Under the pieces are notes generated by a model, which worked only from the letters and a program-made list of their open reading frames with translations, ran no database searches and was not told the DNA's origin. The position numbers were made by a program, and so were the translations under genes. A DNA stretch of 64,000 bases from JAICMB01 sp035295125 (GTDB taxonomy: Bacteria; Acidobacteriota; Terriglobia; Bryobacterales; Bryobacteraceae), in contig DATGJP010000047.1 of assembly GCA_035295125.1 (NCBI GenBank), positions 62,001-126,000 of the forward strand, given 5' to 3'. Positions 45,247-52,960 of the stretch are shown in pieces (position 1 is the first letter of the stretch; each line of letters starts with the position of its first letter).

Positions 45247-47253
45247 CTATACGGAAGGAGCTTGCACCGTTTGACCGATGCGGATGATGACGAACTCCGC
45301 GGGTTTCACGGGCGCCACACCTACCAACACGATGAGCCGGCCATTGTCGATGTCATCCTGAGTCATCGTTGTCTGGTCGCATTTCACGAAGAACGCCTGT
45401 TCCTGCGTCGCGCCCATCAGCGCGCCATCGCGCCACACGGTCACGAGGAAATTCGAGATGCTCTGCGTCACCCGGGCCCACAATTGCTGATCGTTCGGCT
45501 CAAACACGGCCCACTGCGTGCCGGCATCAATCGACGCTTCCAGGAAGATGAACAGCCGCCTCACATTGACGTACTTCCATTCGTCGAGCGAGGTGATGCA
45601 GCGTGCTCCCCACACACGCAATCCGCGGCCCTGATGCGTAAAATCGCGGAGTACATTGATGTTGTTCGGCGGGGGATTCAGGATGTCCTGTTCGGCCTGG
45701 TTCACGATCACCTCCAGGCCCAGAATTCCATTGATCACTTCGTTGGCCGGAGCCTTCTGAACCCCGCGCGAGTCATCTACCCGCGCATAGATGCCTGCCA
45801 TGTGTCCGCTCGGAGGAACATTGATGTCGAGTGACGTTAACGGATCGCTGATGACGAGGCGCGGATAGTATATTGCGGCATACTTGGTGTCGTATTGGTC
45901 CCGTTGCAATTGAATGTCGTTCAGGTCCGGTGCTAAATCCTCCGGTTTCGGATTCGGATCGAGAATCGCGAAGCGGTACTTCAGCAGTTCGCACTGGTCG
46001 ATCAGCGCTTGTTGCACAACCTGTGAAGCAACGCCCGGCGCGGCAATGATACTGATTTCAGGAATATCTATGAGCGCCTGGATGCCGGTCCGGCTTCCCG
46101 GGCCATTGTCCGTGCCGACGAAGTCCTGGTCGACGGGCTTTACCCCATCGCTTCCCTTGCCAAGAGCAATGTTCAAACCATTATCGGGAGCCGGGAAGAA
46201 GTTCGGATCGGTGCCGCCGGGCGCCGATGTGTCAGGAATGCTGATGAGGCCAGAGCTGTTGTTGATGATGGATTTGTAGAAGTGTCCAGGGATGTTCTCG
46301 AGAGTCAGACTACGGAACTGCTCGGTCACACCGTTGTAGCTGACCGTGAGAGAAAACTCGCAAACCGACGCGATCGTGGTGGTGGCGGCTCCCTGGGGGT
46401 CCAGAGAATGTGTCGCGAGCGGCGCCGCTAAGGTGCTGGGATCGAAGCTTACTATGACGCCATTGATCGCGGCCACTCGGCCGGTCACTTTGTGTTGCCC
46501 CCGATCGAACTCAACCCAGGCTCCGACATAAAAGCCCGCCGTCGTCCGGAGTTGCACGTCTTGTGCGTCCACGACCGCGACCACTTCCGCGCGAACCGCC
46601 GTGGTTTGGGTCGGCGTAATAGTGATCTGGTTGCCCCAGGAACCGGGATCCGCCGCATTGATTATGATGCTGGTGAGCGGCGACGCCAGGACCTTCAGCA
46701 CAGTTGTGTACTGCGCCTGGAAAACCGATCCCGCCCCGAGAGCCGGGGTGAAAGTGATGATGTTGGTGTTGCGGTCGTAGGCCGTAATCTTGAGGGGTGG
46801 TGAACTCGTGCTGATGCCGTTTTTCACCTGGATCAGTTGCACGTGGTCATCGGCTTGAAGATTGCGGAGCGTGACGAGCCGTGCATGTGTCAGGTCGCTC
46901 GCGGAGGTGTCGGTCGCGAGCCGCGTTACCAGCCCTCCGGGCGTCGTATCCGTGGCGGTCCCGTTGGTGTCACCCGGCACGCGGCTGATGTAGAGCCGCT
47001 TCCCGCCGTTAATGAAGAAGCCGTTCACCGCGTGGGGCAGATGATTCAAGCCCAGGAACTCCGGGCCGAAATCGAAATATCCGCCGAACGCGCGTTCGAA
47101 TTCCGAAAAGCTCGTGACCAGCGTCGGCAGCCCGGCGACTGGTCCGCGAACGGTGACTCCGACAAAACCCGCCGTGCTGGTGCTGACGCCTTCAATCGGC
47201 TGTACGCCGTCTTGTTCTTCAATGTAGACGGCCGGTGAAAGATACTCTGGCAT
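45247..47253 (-). CDS. eCIS sheath protein 1 (Afp2-like, major)
   Basis: 668 residues, AAGGAGAAA before the ATG. N-terminus MPEYLSPAVYIEEQDGVQPI and STAGFVGVTVRGPVAGLP; HAVNGFFINGGKRLYISRVP; C-terminal conserved sheath block VPPSGHMAGIYARVDDSRGV, FTHQGRGLRVWGARCIT and YVNVRRLFIFLEASIDAGTQ. The insert at residues ~130-300 is beta-rich. It forms the contractile outer tube. Confidence 0.94.
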   Translation of the reverse strand: MPEYLSPAVYIEEQDGVQPIEGVSTSTAGFVGVTVRGPVAGLPTLVTSFSEFERAFGGYFDFGPEFLGLNHLPHAVNGFFINGGKRLYISRVPGDTNGTATDTTPGGLVTRLATDTSASDLTHARLVTLRNLQADDHVQLIQVKNGISTSSPPLKITAYDRNTNIITFTPALGAGSVFQAQYTTVLKVLASPLTSIIINAADPGSWGNQITITPTQTTAVRAEVVAVVDAQDVQLRTTAGFYVGAWVEFDRGQHKVTGRVAAINGVIVSFDPSTLAAPLATHSLDPQGAATTTIASVCEFSLTVSYNGVTEQFRSLTLENIPGHFYKSIINNSSGLISIPDTSAPGGTDPNFFPAPDNGLNIALGKGSDGVKPVDQDFVGTDNGPGSRTGIQALIDIPEISIIAAPGVASQVVQQALIDQCELLKYRFAILDPNPKPEDLAPDLNDIQLQRDQYDTKYAAIYYPRLVISDPLTSLDINVPPSGHMAGIYARVDDSRGVQKAPANEVINGILGLEVIVNQAEQDILNPPPNNINVLRDFTHQGRGLRVWGARCITSLDEWKYVNVRRLFIFLEASIDAGTQWAVFEPNDQQLWARVTQSISNFLVTVWRDGALMGATQEQAFFVKCDQTTMTQDDIDNGRLIVLVGVAPVKPAEFVIIRIGQTVQAPSV

Positions 47254-47273
47254 CGAGATGTTTCTCCTTTTCG

Positions 47274-48299
47274 TTAGGCGAGCCGGAAATCCACTACATT
47301 CACCGGCTGATCAAAATCGAGCGAATATGTTTTGAGCTGATCGGCATACCCTGCGGCGGACACGTCCAGATCCAGGCTGACAACGCCGCCAAACCCGTCG
47401 AAGCGATAAAAACCCGAGGCGTCCGTCAACGCGCCAGTCAGCGCGTATTCGGTGGCGGATCCGTCGACGATTTCAAGGGTGTCCGCGGCCAGCGCGCTAT
47501 TCAGCAGAAGCAATCCATCGCCAGGCTTTGCGGACCCGGCCAACGCGGCGTTTGCTCCTACGGCCCCGGCCGCGACGGGTTGGACGACCGTCCCGGCGGC
47601 AAAACTCCGATAGAGCGGCGCGTTCAACAGTACCTGGCCGGGCCCGGGCCCCAGGCCGGCCACCACCACGTATTCGCCGGCGATCGCCGGCCCCAGCGAC
47701 AGTACACTGTTCGCCGCCAGTCCCGACGTGTCGGCAACCTGAATCGCCGAGGTTCCGCCTCGGGCTGCCGAAGTCAACTGCGTCGCGGCTCCCCAGAGGT
47801 CGAGCTGCCGCTGCTGTATCATTACGCCGGCGGCATGGCTAAAGTGAACCGGCGTGCGCAGCGCGACCACATTCGGGGCCGTAATGTTCACCACAGCGGC
47901 GTCTATCGGAGCACGAGTGTCCAACCGCACCACTCGTCCCTGTAGCCGTACGGGTGTGCGGGACAGCGCCAATGTTCCAGCGTTGACGGGAAATACGGCA
48001 TCCGCGGGAAGCGCGACCGCCAGCGTAGCCGATTCGTATCCAGGCGCTGAAAAGGTCAGGGTAATCGTCGTAGGCAGCGTGATCGCTTCGGGGAACCCCG
48101 CCGCGACAAAGAATCCTCCCGAAGCCGCGCGCGCGGCCACGTCGGGACGATCGGTTGTGACATCGAAAGCAACCTTCAGTGCCAGGTTCGCAGTGGCGTC
48201 CCATAGCGCACCGGCGACCAGCACGACATAAACGCTGGCGCGGTCGTCCGTGACCGAGTACTGCCTGACGTCCGTGTCGACCACGTAAGTTGCGCTCAC
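47274..48299 (-). CDS. Unknown beta-rich protein between cap and sheath genes of the eCIS operon
   Basis: 341 residues starting at a GTG that overlaps the preceding stop (GTGA). The N-terminal part (YVVDTDVRQYSVTDDRASVY) and a carboxypeptidase-regulatory-like or Ig-like C-terminus (GALTDASGFYRFDGFGGVV, then DVSAAGYADQLKTYSLDF) are clear. In between are repeated beta units (LSRTPVRLQGRVVRLDTRAP). I do not recognise a matching Afp/PVC protein. Its position before the major sheath suggests a cap or collar decoration, but this is inference. Confidence 0.7.
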   Translation of the reverse strand: MSATYVVDTDVRQYSVTDDRASVYVVLVAGALWDATANLALKVAFDVTTDRPDVAARAASGGFFVAAGFPEAITLPTTITLTFSAPGYESATLAVALPADAVFPVNAGTLALSRTPVRLQGRVVRLDTRAPIDAAVVNITAPNVVALRTPVHFSHAAGVMIQQRQLDLWGAATQLTSAARGGTSAIQVADTSGLAANSVLSLGPAIAGEYVVVAGLGPGPGQVLLNAPLYRSFAAGTVVQPVAAGAVGANAALAGSAKPGDGLLLLNSALAADTLEIVDGSATEYALTGALTDASGFYRFDGFGGVVSLDLDVSAAGYADQLKTYSLDFDQPVNVVDFRLA

Positions 48300-48874
48300 A
48301 CGATCTCCGCGTAATCGGCCTGCCGAACTTTGACGGGCGATACCTCGATCGGCTCGAGGTCCGAATCGATATTCACAACCTGCACTTCATAGGTCACCGA
48401 GACCCTGTATGGCTCTTCGAGTGAATGCCAGATCCGCGTGAGTTCTTCCAGCGTGAGAGTTTCGAACACGACACGAAGTTGCTCGGATGAGCCTGCCAAT
48501 GAGTCCTGCAAGTCCGCGCCCTGCAGGCTGGCATGATCGTTCAACGCCTGCATCGCTCTTCCGAGCAACACCTGTAAGTCGCCGGGCTGCGCGGAGATTG
48601 GGGTGATGAGGTAGTACAGATGAATCGGAAGCGGTTGAATTACGCGCTGGTTCGGGGCTGGGCGCGCTCCGGGGCGATTAAGCATGTCCGGGTCGCGTGT
48701 GACGCGATACAACCACAGCGAGACAACGGGGGTCGTGCTCTTAGCCAGTTCCTTTGGCGATCTCAGTTCGATCGGTACCCCGCTTAGCTGCGCTTCGGTA
48801 CTCTCCGTGATCGCCTGCCGAAGGACTTCCTTGAGGGTATGGCTTACAGCTCGGATTGCGGTGAAGTCGCTCAT
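48296..48874 (-). CDS. eCIS tail-terminator/cap protein (Pvc16-like, DUF4255)
   Basis: 192 residues. Pvc16 N-terminal (DUF4255) signature: TAIRAVSHTLKEVLRQAITE, VVSLWLYRVTRDPDMLN, LPIHLYYLITPISAQPGDLQ and LLGRAMQALNDHASL, then EEPYRVSVTYEVQVVNIDS. Afp16/Pvc16 closes the tube and sheath at the distal end. Standing first among the structural genes instead of last is a common order in other eCIS lineages. Confidence 0.92.
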   Translation of the reverse strand: MSDFTAIRAVSHTLKEVLRQAITESTEAQLSGVPIELRSPKELAKSTTPVVSLWLYRVTRDPDMLNRPGARPAPNQRVIQPLPIHLYYLITPISAQPGDLQVLLGRAMQALNDHASLQGADLQDSLAGSSEQLRVVFETLTLEELTRIWHSLEEPYRVSVTYEVQVVNIDSDLEPIEVSPVKVRQADYAEIV

Positions 48875-48886
48875 AGGCCGGCCGCT

Positions 48887-49123
48887 CTACGCCTCCGGGA
48901 CGGAGCCGTGGGAGGCAACATAGTCTTCGAGCGCGCGCTCCAGCACCGCTGAAAACCGCTTTGCATATGCGGGGCTCGTGACGATACGCAGCGCCACCTG
49001 GGGCGCGTCTTCTCCCGGATAGTATTGGCCGAAGTCGAGAACGAACTCGATCGCGTTGTATCCGACATTGAGGCAATTGGCATACTGTCCAAACAATCCA
49101 CGGGCATTGGGGAGATCGTCCAT
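48887..49123 (-). CDS. DUF3467 protein, first gene of the eCIS operon
   Basis: 78 residues: LFGQYANCLNVGYNAIEFVL, DFGQYYPGEDAPQVALRIVT and SPAYAKRFSAVLERALEDYV. This matches the small DUF3467 family (Y-x-N, E-F-x-x-D-F, S-P-x-x-A-K). The role of the family is unknown. It lies 12 bases before the Pvc16-like gene and is the first open frame after the putative sigma-54 promoter. Its start has only a weak ribosome site. Confidence 0.75.
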   Translation of the reverse strand: MDDLPNARGLFGQYANCLNVGYNAIEFVLDFGQYYPGEDAPQVALRIVTSPAYAKRFSAVLERALEDYVASHGSVPEA

Positions 49124-49157
49124 CTAGTAAATGCTCGGCGTCACGGGTCAGGACGGT

Positions 49158-49173
49158 GGCACATGGAATGCCA
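49158..49173 (-). promoter_or_regulatory. Candidate sigma-54 promoter of the eCIS operon
   Basis: On the minus strand the sequence reads TGGCATTCCATGTGCC. GG and GC are ten bases apart, the invariant sigma-54 spacing, and TGGCA and TGC match the -24/-12 consensus (TGGCAC, TTGC). Three specific positions differ. Start of transcription would be near 49147, giving a leader of about 24 bases before the DUF3467 ATG. The 378-bp gap 49124-49501 holds no supported gene. A sigma-54 activator is encoded immediately upstream. The segment is near-palindromic, so the plus strand also has a GG-N10-GC match (TGGCACATGGAATGCC). Confidence 0.5.
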
Positions 49174-49232
49174 AATCCCTGGCAGGCGCAATGGCGCGAT
49201 AATTCACGTTTCGGCAGTGCGCTTCTAATCGG

Positions 49233-49275
49233 TGTTACAGCGACTCGAGGGGTTTGTGACGATGGAGTTGTAACA
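49233..49275. promoter_or_regulatory. Inverted repeat, candidate enhancer (activator-binding) site
   Basis: TGTTACA (49233-49239) and TGTAACA (49269-49275) are perfect inverted arms with a 29-base gap. They lie 60-100 bases upstream of the putative -24 box, the usual zone for sigma-54 enhancer sites bound by dimers with a Fis-type helix-turn-helix. No match to a known operator is claimed. Confidence 0.4.
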
Positions 49276-49501
49276 GCTGTATCATTCACGAGGTGAGTTT
49301 CAGCCCGATGCCTTCTAATTCACCACGTGTTGGAAAACATTCACGCGCCGCGGGTCGTGGAAGTGTGAAGCAGCGGTTTCGCCTGACTTTGGAAGCTTAC
49401 CGCGAACGCGCAGGCGAAAGCGCCCCTGCGCCATCTTCGATTCCACCCACCTTTGTAAACCGGAGGTCCATCGCGACAGAACAAGAACCTGCACTGCGCC
49501 G

Positions 49502-50806
49502 TTATGCGGTCTGGGTTGCCTCGCGATCGAGATGCGTTTGTTGTGACAGTTGGTATTTCGTCATTTTGCGGTACAGCGTCATCCTTGACCAATTCAACGT
49601 GCGCGCGGCCTCACTCTTGTTCCAGTTCGTCGCGAGCAGTGTGCGAAGCAGGATACCTGACTCAGCCTCGCTCTCCGCTTCTCTGGTTCCTGCCAGCCTT
49701 TGCTCGAGCGCCTGTGGAAGGTGCAGTTGATCCGCGTTATCGGTCAGATGAATAAAGGCCGATTCCAGCACATTCCGAAGCTCCCGCACATTTCCGGGCC
49801 AATCGTAACTTGCCAGCCAACGGAGGCTTCTTGGCGACAGGGTGCGAACATTACGTTTAAATGTCACATTCATTTCACGAATAAAACGATGTGCGAGTTC
49901 GGGCAGGTCTTCGCGGCGCTCACGCAGGGGTGGCAGTTTGACATGCGCGACGCTTAGCCGGTAGAACAGGTCGGTTCTGAATCCATCGCCGGAAGCGAGC
50001 GACTCGGAAGAGCGGTTAGTGGCGGCGATGATACGGATATCGACCGCCGCATCCTGGCGGCCACCCAGTCGCTGCACCCTTCGCGTTTCGATGCAACGGA
50101 GAATCTTGGCCTGGGCAAAGGGGCTCATATCGCCGATCTCATCGAGAAAGATGCTGCCCCCGTCCGCATTCTTGAGCGCGCCGTCACGAGCAATCGTCGC
50201 GCCCGTAAATGCGCCACGTTCGTAACCGAAGAGCTCGCTTTCAATGAGCGAATCCGGCAACGCTGCGCAATTGATACAAATCATCGGCTTGTCGCGCCGG
50301 GTGCTCGATCGATGGATCAACTGCGCCACGAGTTCTTTACCGGTGCCGGTTTCGCCGGTGATGAGCACGTTGCTGGGAGAAACGCCGATACGGCGGGCGT
50401 AAGTCCTGAGGGCTTGCATCGCGGCGCTGCTTCCGACGAGGAGGTCCTCGTCCGCAGGCCCGCGGGTTCGCGTATTCATCGGTATAATCTCTGGTGACAA
50501 ACAACGCGAAAGCGCTTCAAGCAAATCAGCATGAAGATGCTCGCACCGCACATATCCCCGGCAACCGTTCCTCCAGGCGTCGATGGCTAGTTCCTCTGAG
50601 GCTTGGTTACGGATGAAGATGACCGGCAGCTTTGGATGGTCAGACCTGAGTCGGGCGGCCGTTTCAATGGAATCAGTGAGTGCTGCTAACGGGCAAGGTG
50701 GCCCTTGTGAAGTAACCAGCTTCACAGATAAGCAGCTCAAGCACTTCTCCATCCGGAAACTGATAGCCCTATCTTGAACTGCGTTGAAAATCGTCAGTTC
50801 CCCCAC
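49502..50806 (-). CDS. Sigma-54-dependent enhancer-binding regulator
   Basis: 434 residues from GTG 50806, which has GGAG six bases upstream; a TTG at 50818 is the alternative. The N-terminal ~110 residues resemble a receiver fold late portion (LPVIFIRNQASEELAIDAW, NGCRGYVR) but lack a clear acidic pocket and the usual Lys, so it may not be phosphorylated. The AAA+ domain is complete: ITGETGTGKELVAQLIH, ESELFGYERGAFTGAT (sigma-54 contact loop), GGSIFLDEIGDMSPFAQ, RTDLFYRLSVAHVKLPPLRE. The Fis-type DNA-binding end is NWNKSEAARTLNWSRMTLYR. It lies just upstream of the eCIS operon on the same strand and is its likely activator. It is divergent from pgi. Confidence 0.9.
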   Translation of the reverse strand: MGELTIFNAVQDRAISFRMEKCLSCLSVKLVTSQGPPCPLAALTDSIETAARLRSDHPKLPVIFIRNQASEELAIDAWRNGCRGYVRCEHLHADLLEALSRCLSPEIIPMNTRTRGPADEDLLVGSSAAMQALRTYARRIGVSPSNVLITGETGTGKELVAQLIHRSSTRRDKPMICINCAALPDSLIESELFGYERGAFTGATIARDGALKNADGGSIFLDEIGDMSPFAQAKILRCIETRRVQRLGGRQDAAVDIRIIAATNRSSESLASGDGFRTDLFYRLSVAHVKLPPLRERREDLPELAHRFIREMNVTFKRNVRTLSPRSLRWLASYDWPGNVRELRNVLESAFIHLTDNADQLHLPQALEQRLAGTREAESEAESGILLRTLLATNWNKSEAARTLNWSRMTLYRKMTKYQLSQQTHLDREATQTA

Positions 50807-51117
50807 ACTTCTCTCCAATAAGCAGCCGGAATGATGCTTGTGTGGGTCAAGCGTATCACAATATGAAGGCGAAATCGGAACATAAATTTACTGAGCCGAT
50901 CGTCGAGTTTTGCATCTTTCCGGGTGGATGGGCGGAAAACCGGTGAGTTCACCCTATACCGAGAGAATTTTGGACTTGTTCTCACGCGCATTACGCGAAG
51001 ATCGCCGCAAATTTGACAAGTGGAAAGCTACAAACGCGTCACGATGCGGTCTCAAGCTGCGCCGCGAAGACACCAGGTCCCCAAGCTCGCGTAAATTGGA
51101 TAAGAAGGAGAACGGAC

Positions 51118-52767
51118 ATGGCTTCTGCTCAAGAACGCATCACGATTCACCCACTCACGGAGCGCGCCGCATGGAAAGAGCTCGAGCGTCACGCCGGAGA
51201 GGTCCGGATGAAGCATCTTCGCGAGCTTTTTGCCGCGGATTCCGAACGAGGTCAGCGGTTCACGTCCGAAGGTGCGGGCATTTATCTCGATTACTCCAAG
51301 AACCGCATCACAAGCGACACCATCCGCATGCTTTGCCGGTTAGCAGAGGAGTCCGGTTTGCGGGAACGAATCGAGGCCATGTTCCGCGGCGAGACGATAA
51401 ACACGACAGAAAACCGCGCGGTGCTTCACGTGGCGCTGCGGGCGCCCCTCGGGACATCAATCGTTGTGGATGGGAAGGATATCGTTCCTGAGGTTCATGA
51501 GGTGCTTCAGAGGATGGCTGGGTTTTCGAACCGCATCCGAAGTGGTGAGTGGCTGGGCCACACCGGTAAGCCAATACGGAATGTCATAAACATCGGCATC
51601 GGCGGTTCCGACCTGGGACCGGTAATGGCTTATGAGGCGCTCAAGTATTACAGCGATCGCTCTCGGACGTTCCGCTTCGTCTCGAATGTCGACGGCACCG
51701 ATTTCGCGGAAGCGGTTCACGATCTTGACCCTGCGGAAACGCTCTTTATCGTTTCGTCGAAAACGTTCACAACGCTCGAAACCATGACGAACGCGGAATC
51801 AGCGCGCGAATGGTCGATGAAGGCCTTCGGCGGCGACCGGGCTTCTGTGGCACGACATTTCGTCGCGGTTTCCACGAATGCCGCGGAAGTATCGAAGTTC
51901 GGCATCGATACCGCCAATATGTTTGGCTTTTGGGATTGGGTTGGAGGCCGTTACTCCATGGATTCGGCCATTGGTCTTTCCACGATGATCGCCATCGGCC
52001 CAGACAATTTTCGTGCTCTGTTGGACGGTTTTCACGAGATGGATGAGCACTTCCGAACCGCTCCGTTCGATCGCAACCTGCCGGTTCTCATGGGTCTCCT
52101 TACGGTCTGGAATACTGATTTGCTCGGCGCTGAAACGGTTGCCGTGTTGCCGTATGACCAATACCTGAAGAGATTCCCGGCTTATCTCCAACAGTTGACG
52201 ATGGAGAGCAACGGCAAGCATGTCACGCTGGATGGGAGCAAGGTCACATATCAGACCGGGCCGGTGTATTGGGGCGAGCCCGGGACCAACGGCCAGCACT
52301 CGTTTTACCAACTCATTCATCAGGGAACGCGGCTCATTCCGTGCGACTTCGTTGCCTTTGGCCGCCCGCTGAACCCGCTGGGCCATCACCACAAAATCCT
52401 CATCGCCAATGTTCTCGCGCAATCGGAAGCGCTGGCGTTCGGGAAAACGGCGGAGGAAGTCAAAGCCGAAGGAACACCCGACTGGCTAGTGCCGCATCGC
52501 GTTTTCGAGGGAAATCGCCCGTCCAACACGATCCTGGCGGAACAACTGACCCCAGCGACGTTAGGAAAGCTCGTCGCGCTTTACGAGCACTCCGTCTTCA
52601 CCCAAGGCACGATCTGGAGTATTGATTCTTTCGACCAATGGGGCGTTGAACTGGGGAAGGTTCTGGCGAAGCGGATTATACCGGAGTTGGAGAGCCGCGA
52701 AGAGCCCAGGCTCGAGCACGACAGTTCGACTAATAATTTGATCCAACGCTTTCGAGGGGGCAAGTAG
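51118..52767 (+). CDS. pgi: Glucose-6-phosphate isomerase
   Basis: 549 residues; ATG 51118 has AAGGAG upstream, while the longer frame to 51013 is not needed. Glycolytic enzyme converting glucose-6-phosphate and fructose-6-phosphate. Family signatures are present: INIGIGGSDLGPVMAYEALK, FWDWVGGRYSMDSAIGL (signature 1), IWSIDSFDQWGVELGK (signature 2), and GTNGQHSFYQLIHQGTRLIP. Length is normal for the large-form bacterial enzyme. It is a housekeeping gene and marks the edge of the eCIS region. The gap 50819-51117 to the regulator shows no further gene or clear promoter. Confidence 0.95.
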   Translation: MASAQERITIHPLTERAAWKELERHAGEVRMKHLRELFAADSERGQRFTSEGAGIYLDYSKNRITSDTIRMLCRLAEESGLRERIEAMFRGETINTTENRAVLHVALRAPLGTSIVVDGKDIVPEVHEVLQRMAGFSNRIRSGEWLGHTGKPIRNVINIGIGGSDLGPVMAYEALKYYSDRSRTFRFVSNVDGTDFAEAVHDLDPAETLFIVSSKTFTTLETMTNAESAREWSMKAFGGDRASVARHFVAVSTNAAEVSKFGIDTANMFGFWDWVGGRYSMDSAIGLSTMIAIGPDNFRALLDGFHEMDEHFRTAPFDRNLPVLMGLLTVWNTDLLGAETVAVLPYDQYLKRFPAYLQQLTMESNGKHVTLDGSKVTYQTGPVYWGEPGTNGQHSFYQLIHQGTRLIPCDFVAFGRPLNPLGHHHKILIANVLAQSEALAFGKTAEEVKAEGTPDWLVPHRVFEGNRPSNTILAEQLTPATLGKLVALYEHSVFTQGTIWSIDSFDQWGVELGKVLAKRIIPELESREEPRLEHDSSTNNLIQRFRGGK

Positions 52768-52814
52768 ACCGCGTCACTCTTCCCGCCAAGAGCATAGCTT
52801 TAACCAAAAGGATT

Positions 52815-52888
52815 GGACAGGCGGTTTTCGTCTGTCCTTTTTCGGCGAAGTCCAAAGGCAGGCTGAATGCCTGCTCCACCCTTCCAAA
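52815..52888. repeat. Composite palindromic repeat, copy E4
   Basis: First palindrome GGACAGGCG (52815-52823) with CGTCTGTCC (52829-52837, one G-U mismatch); then GAAGTCCAAAG; second palindrome GCAGGC (52858-52863) with GCCTGC (52869-52874); then TCCACCCTTCCA. This is the most complete copy of the two-palindrome element. It occupies most of the gap 52768-52960 after pgi. Confidence 0.7.
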
Positions 52889-52960
52889 TTCTCCAAATCG
52901 TCGCGGGACGCAAAGGACCAGAGGCTGTGTAAAACCCGCGGTCCTGAGACAATCGGGCTG

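Noticed and set aside
48741..49289. 182-codon minus-strand frame over the start of the operon
   Set aside because: It overlaps both the DUF3467 and Pvc16-like genes in another frame; those two have family matches, this one does not.
49293..49730. Plus-strand frame of 145 codons upstream of the eCIS operon
   Set aside because: It runs antisense into the sigma-54 regulator, has no ribosome site and no recognisable fold.
51013..51041. TTGACA at 51013 as a sigma-70 promoter for pgi
   Set aside because: No acceptable -10 box at 16-18 bases spacing.
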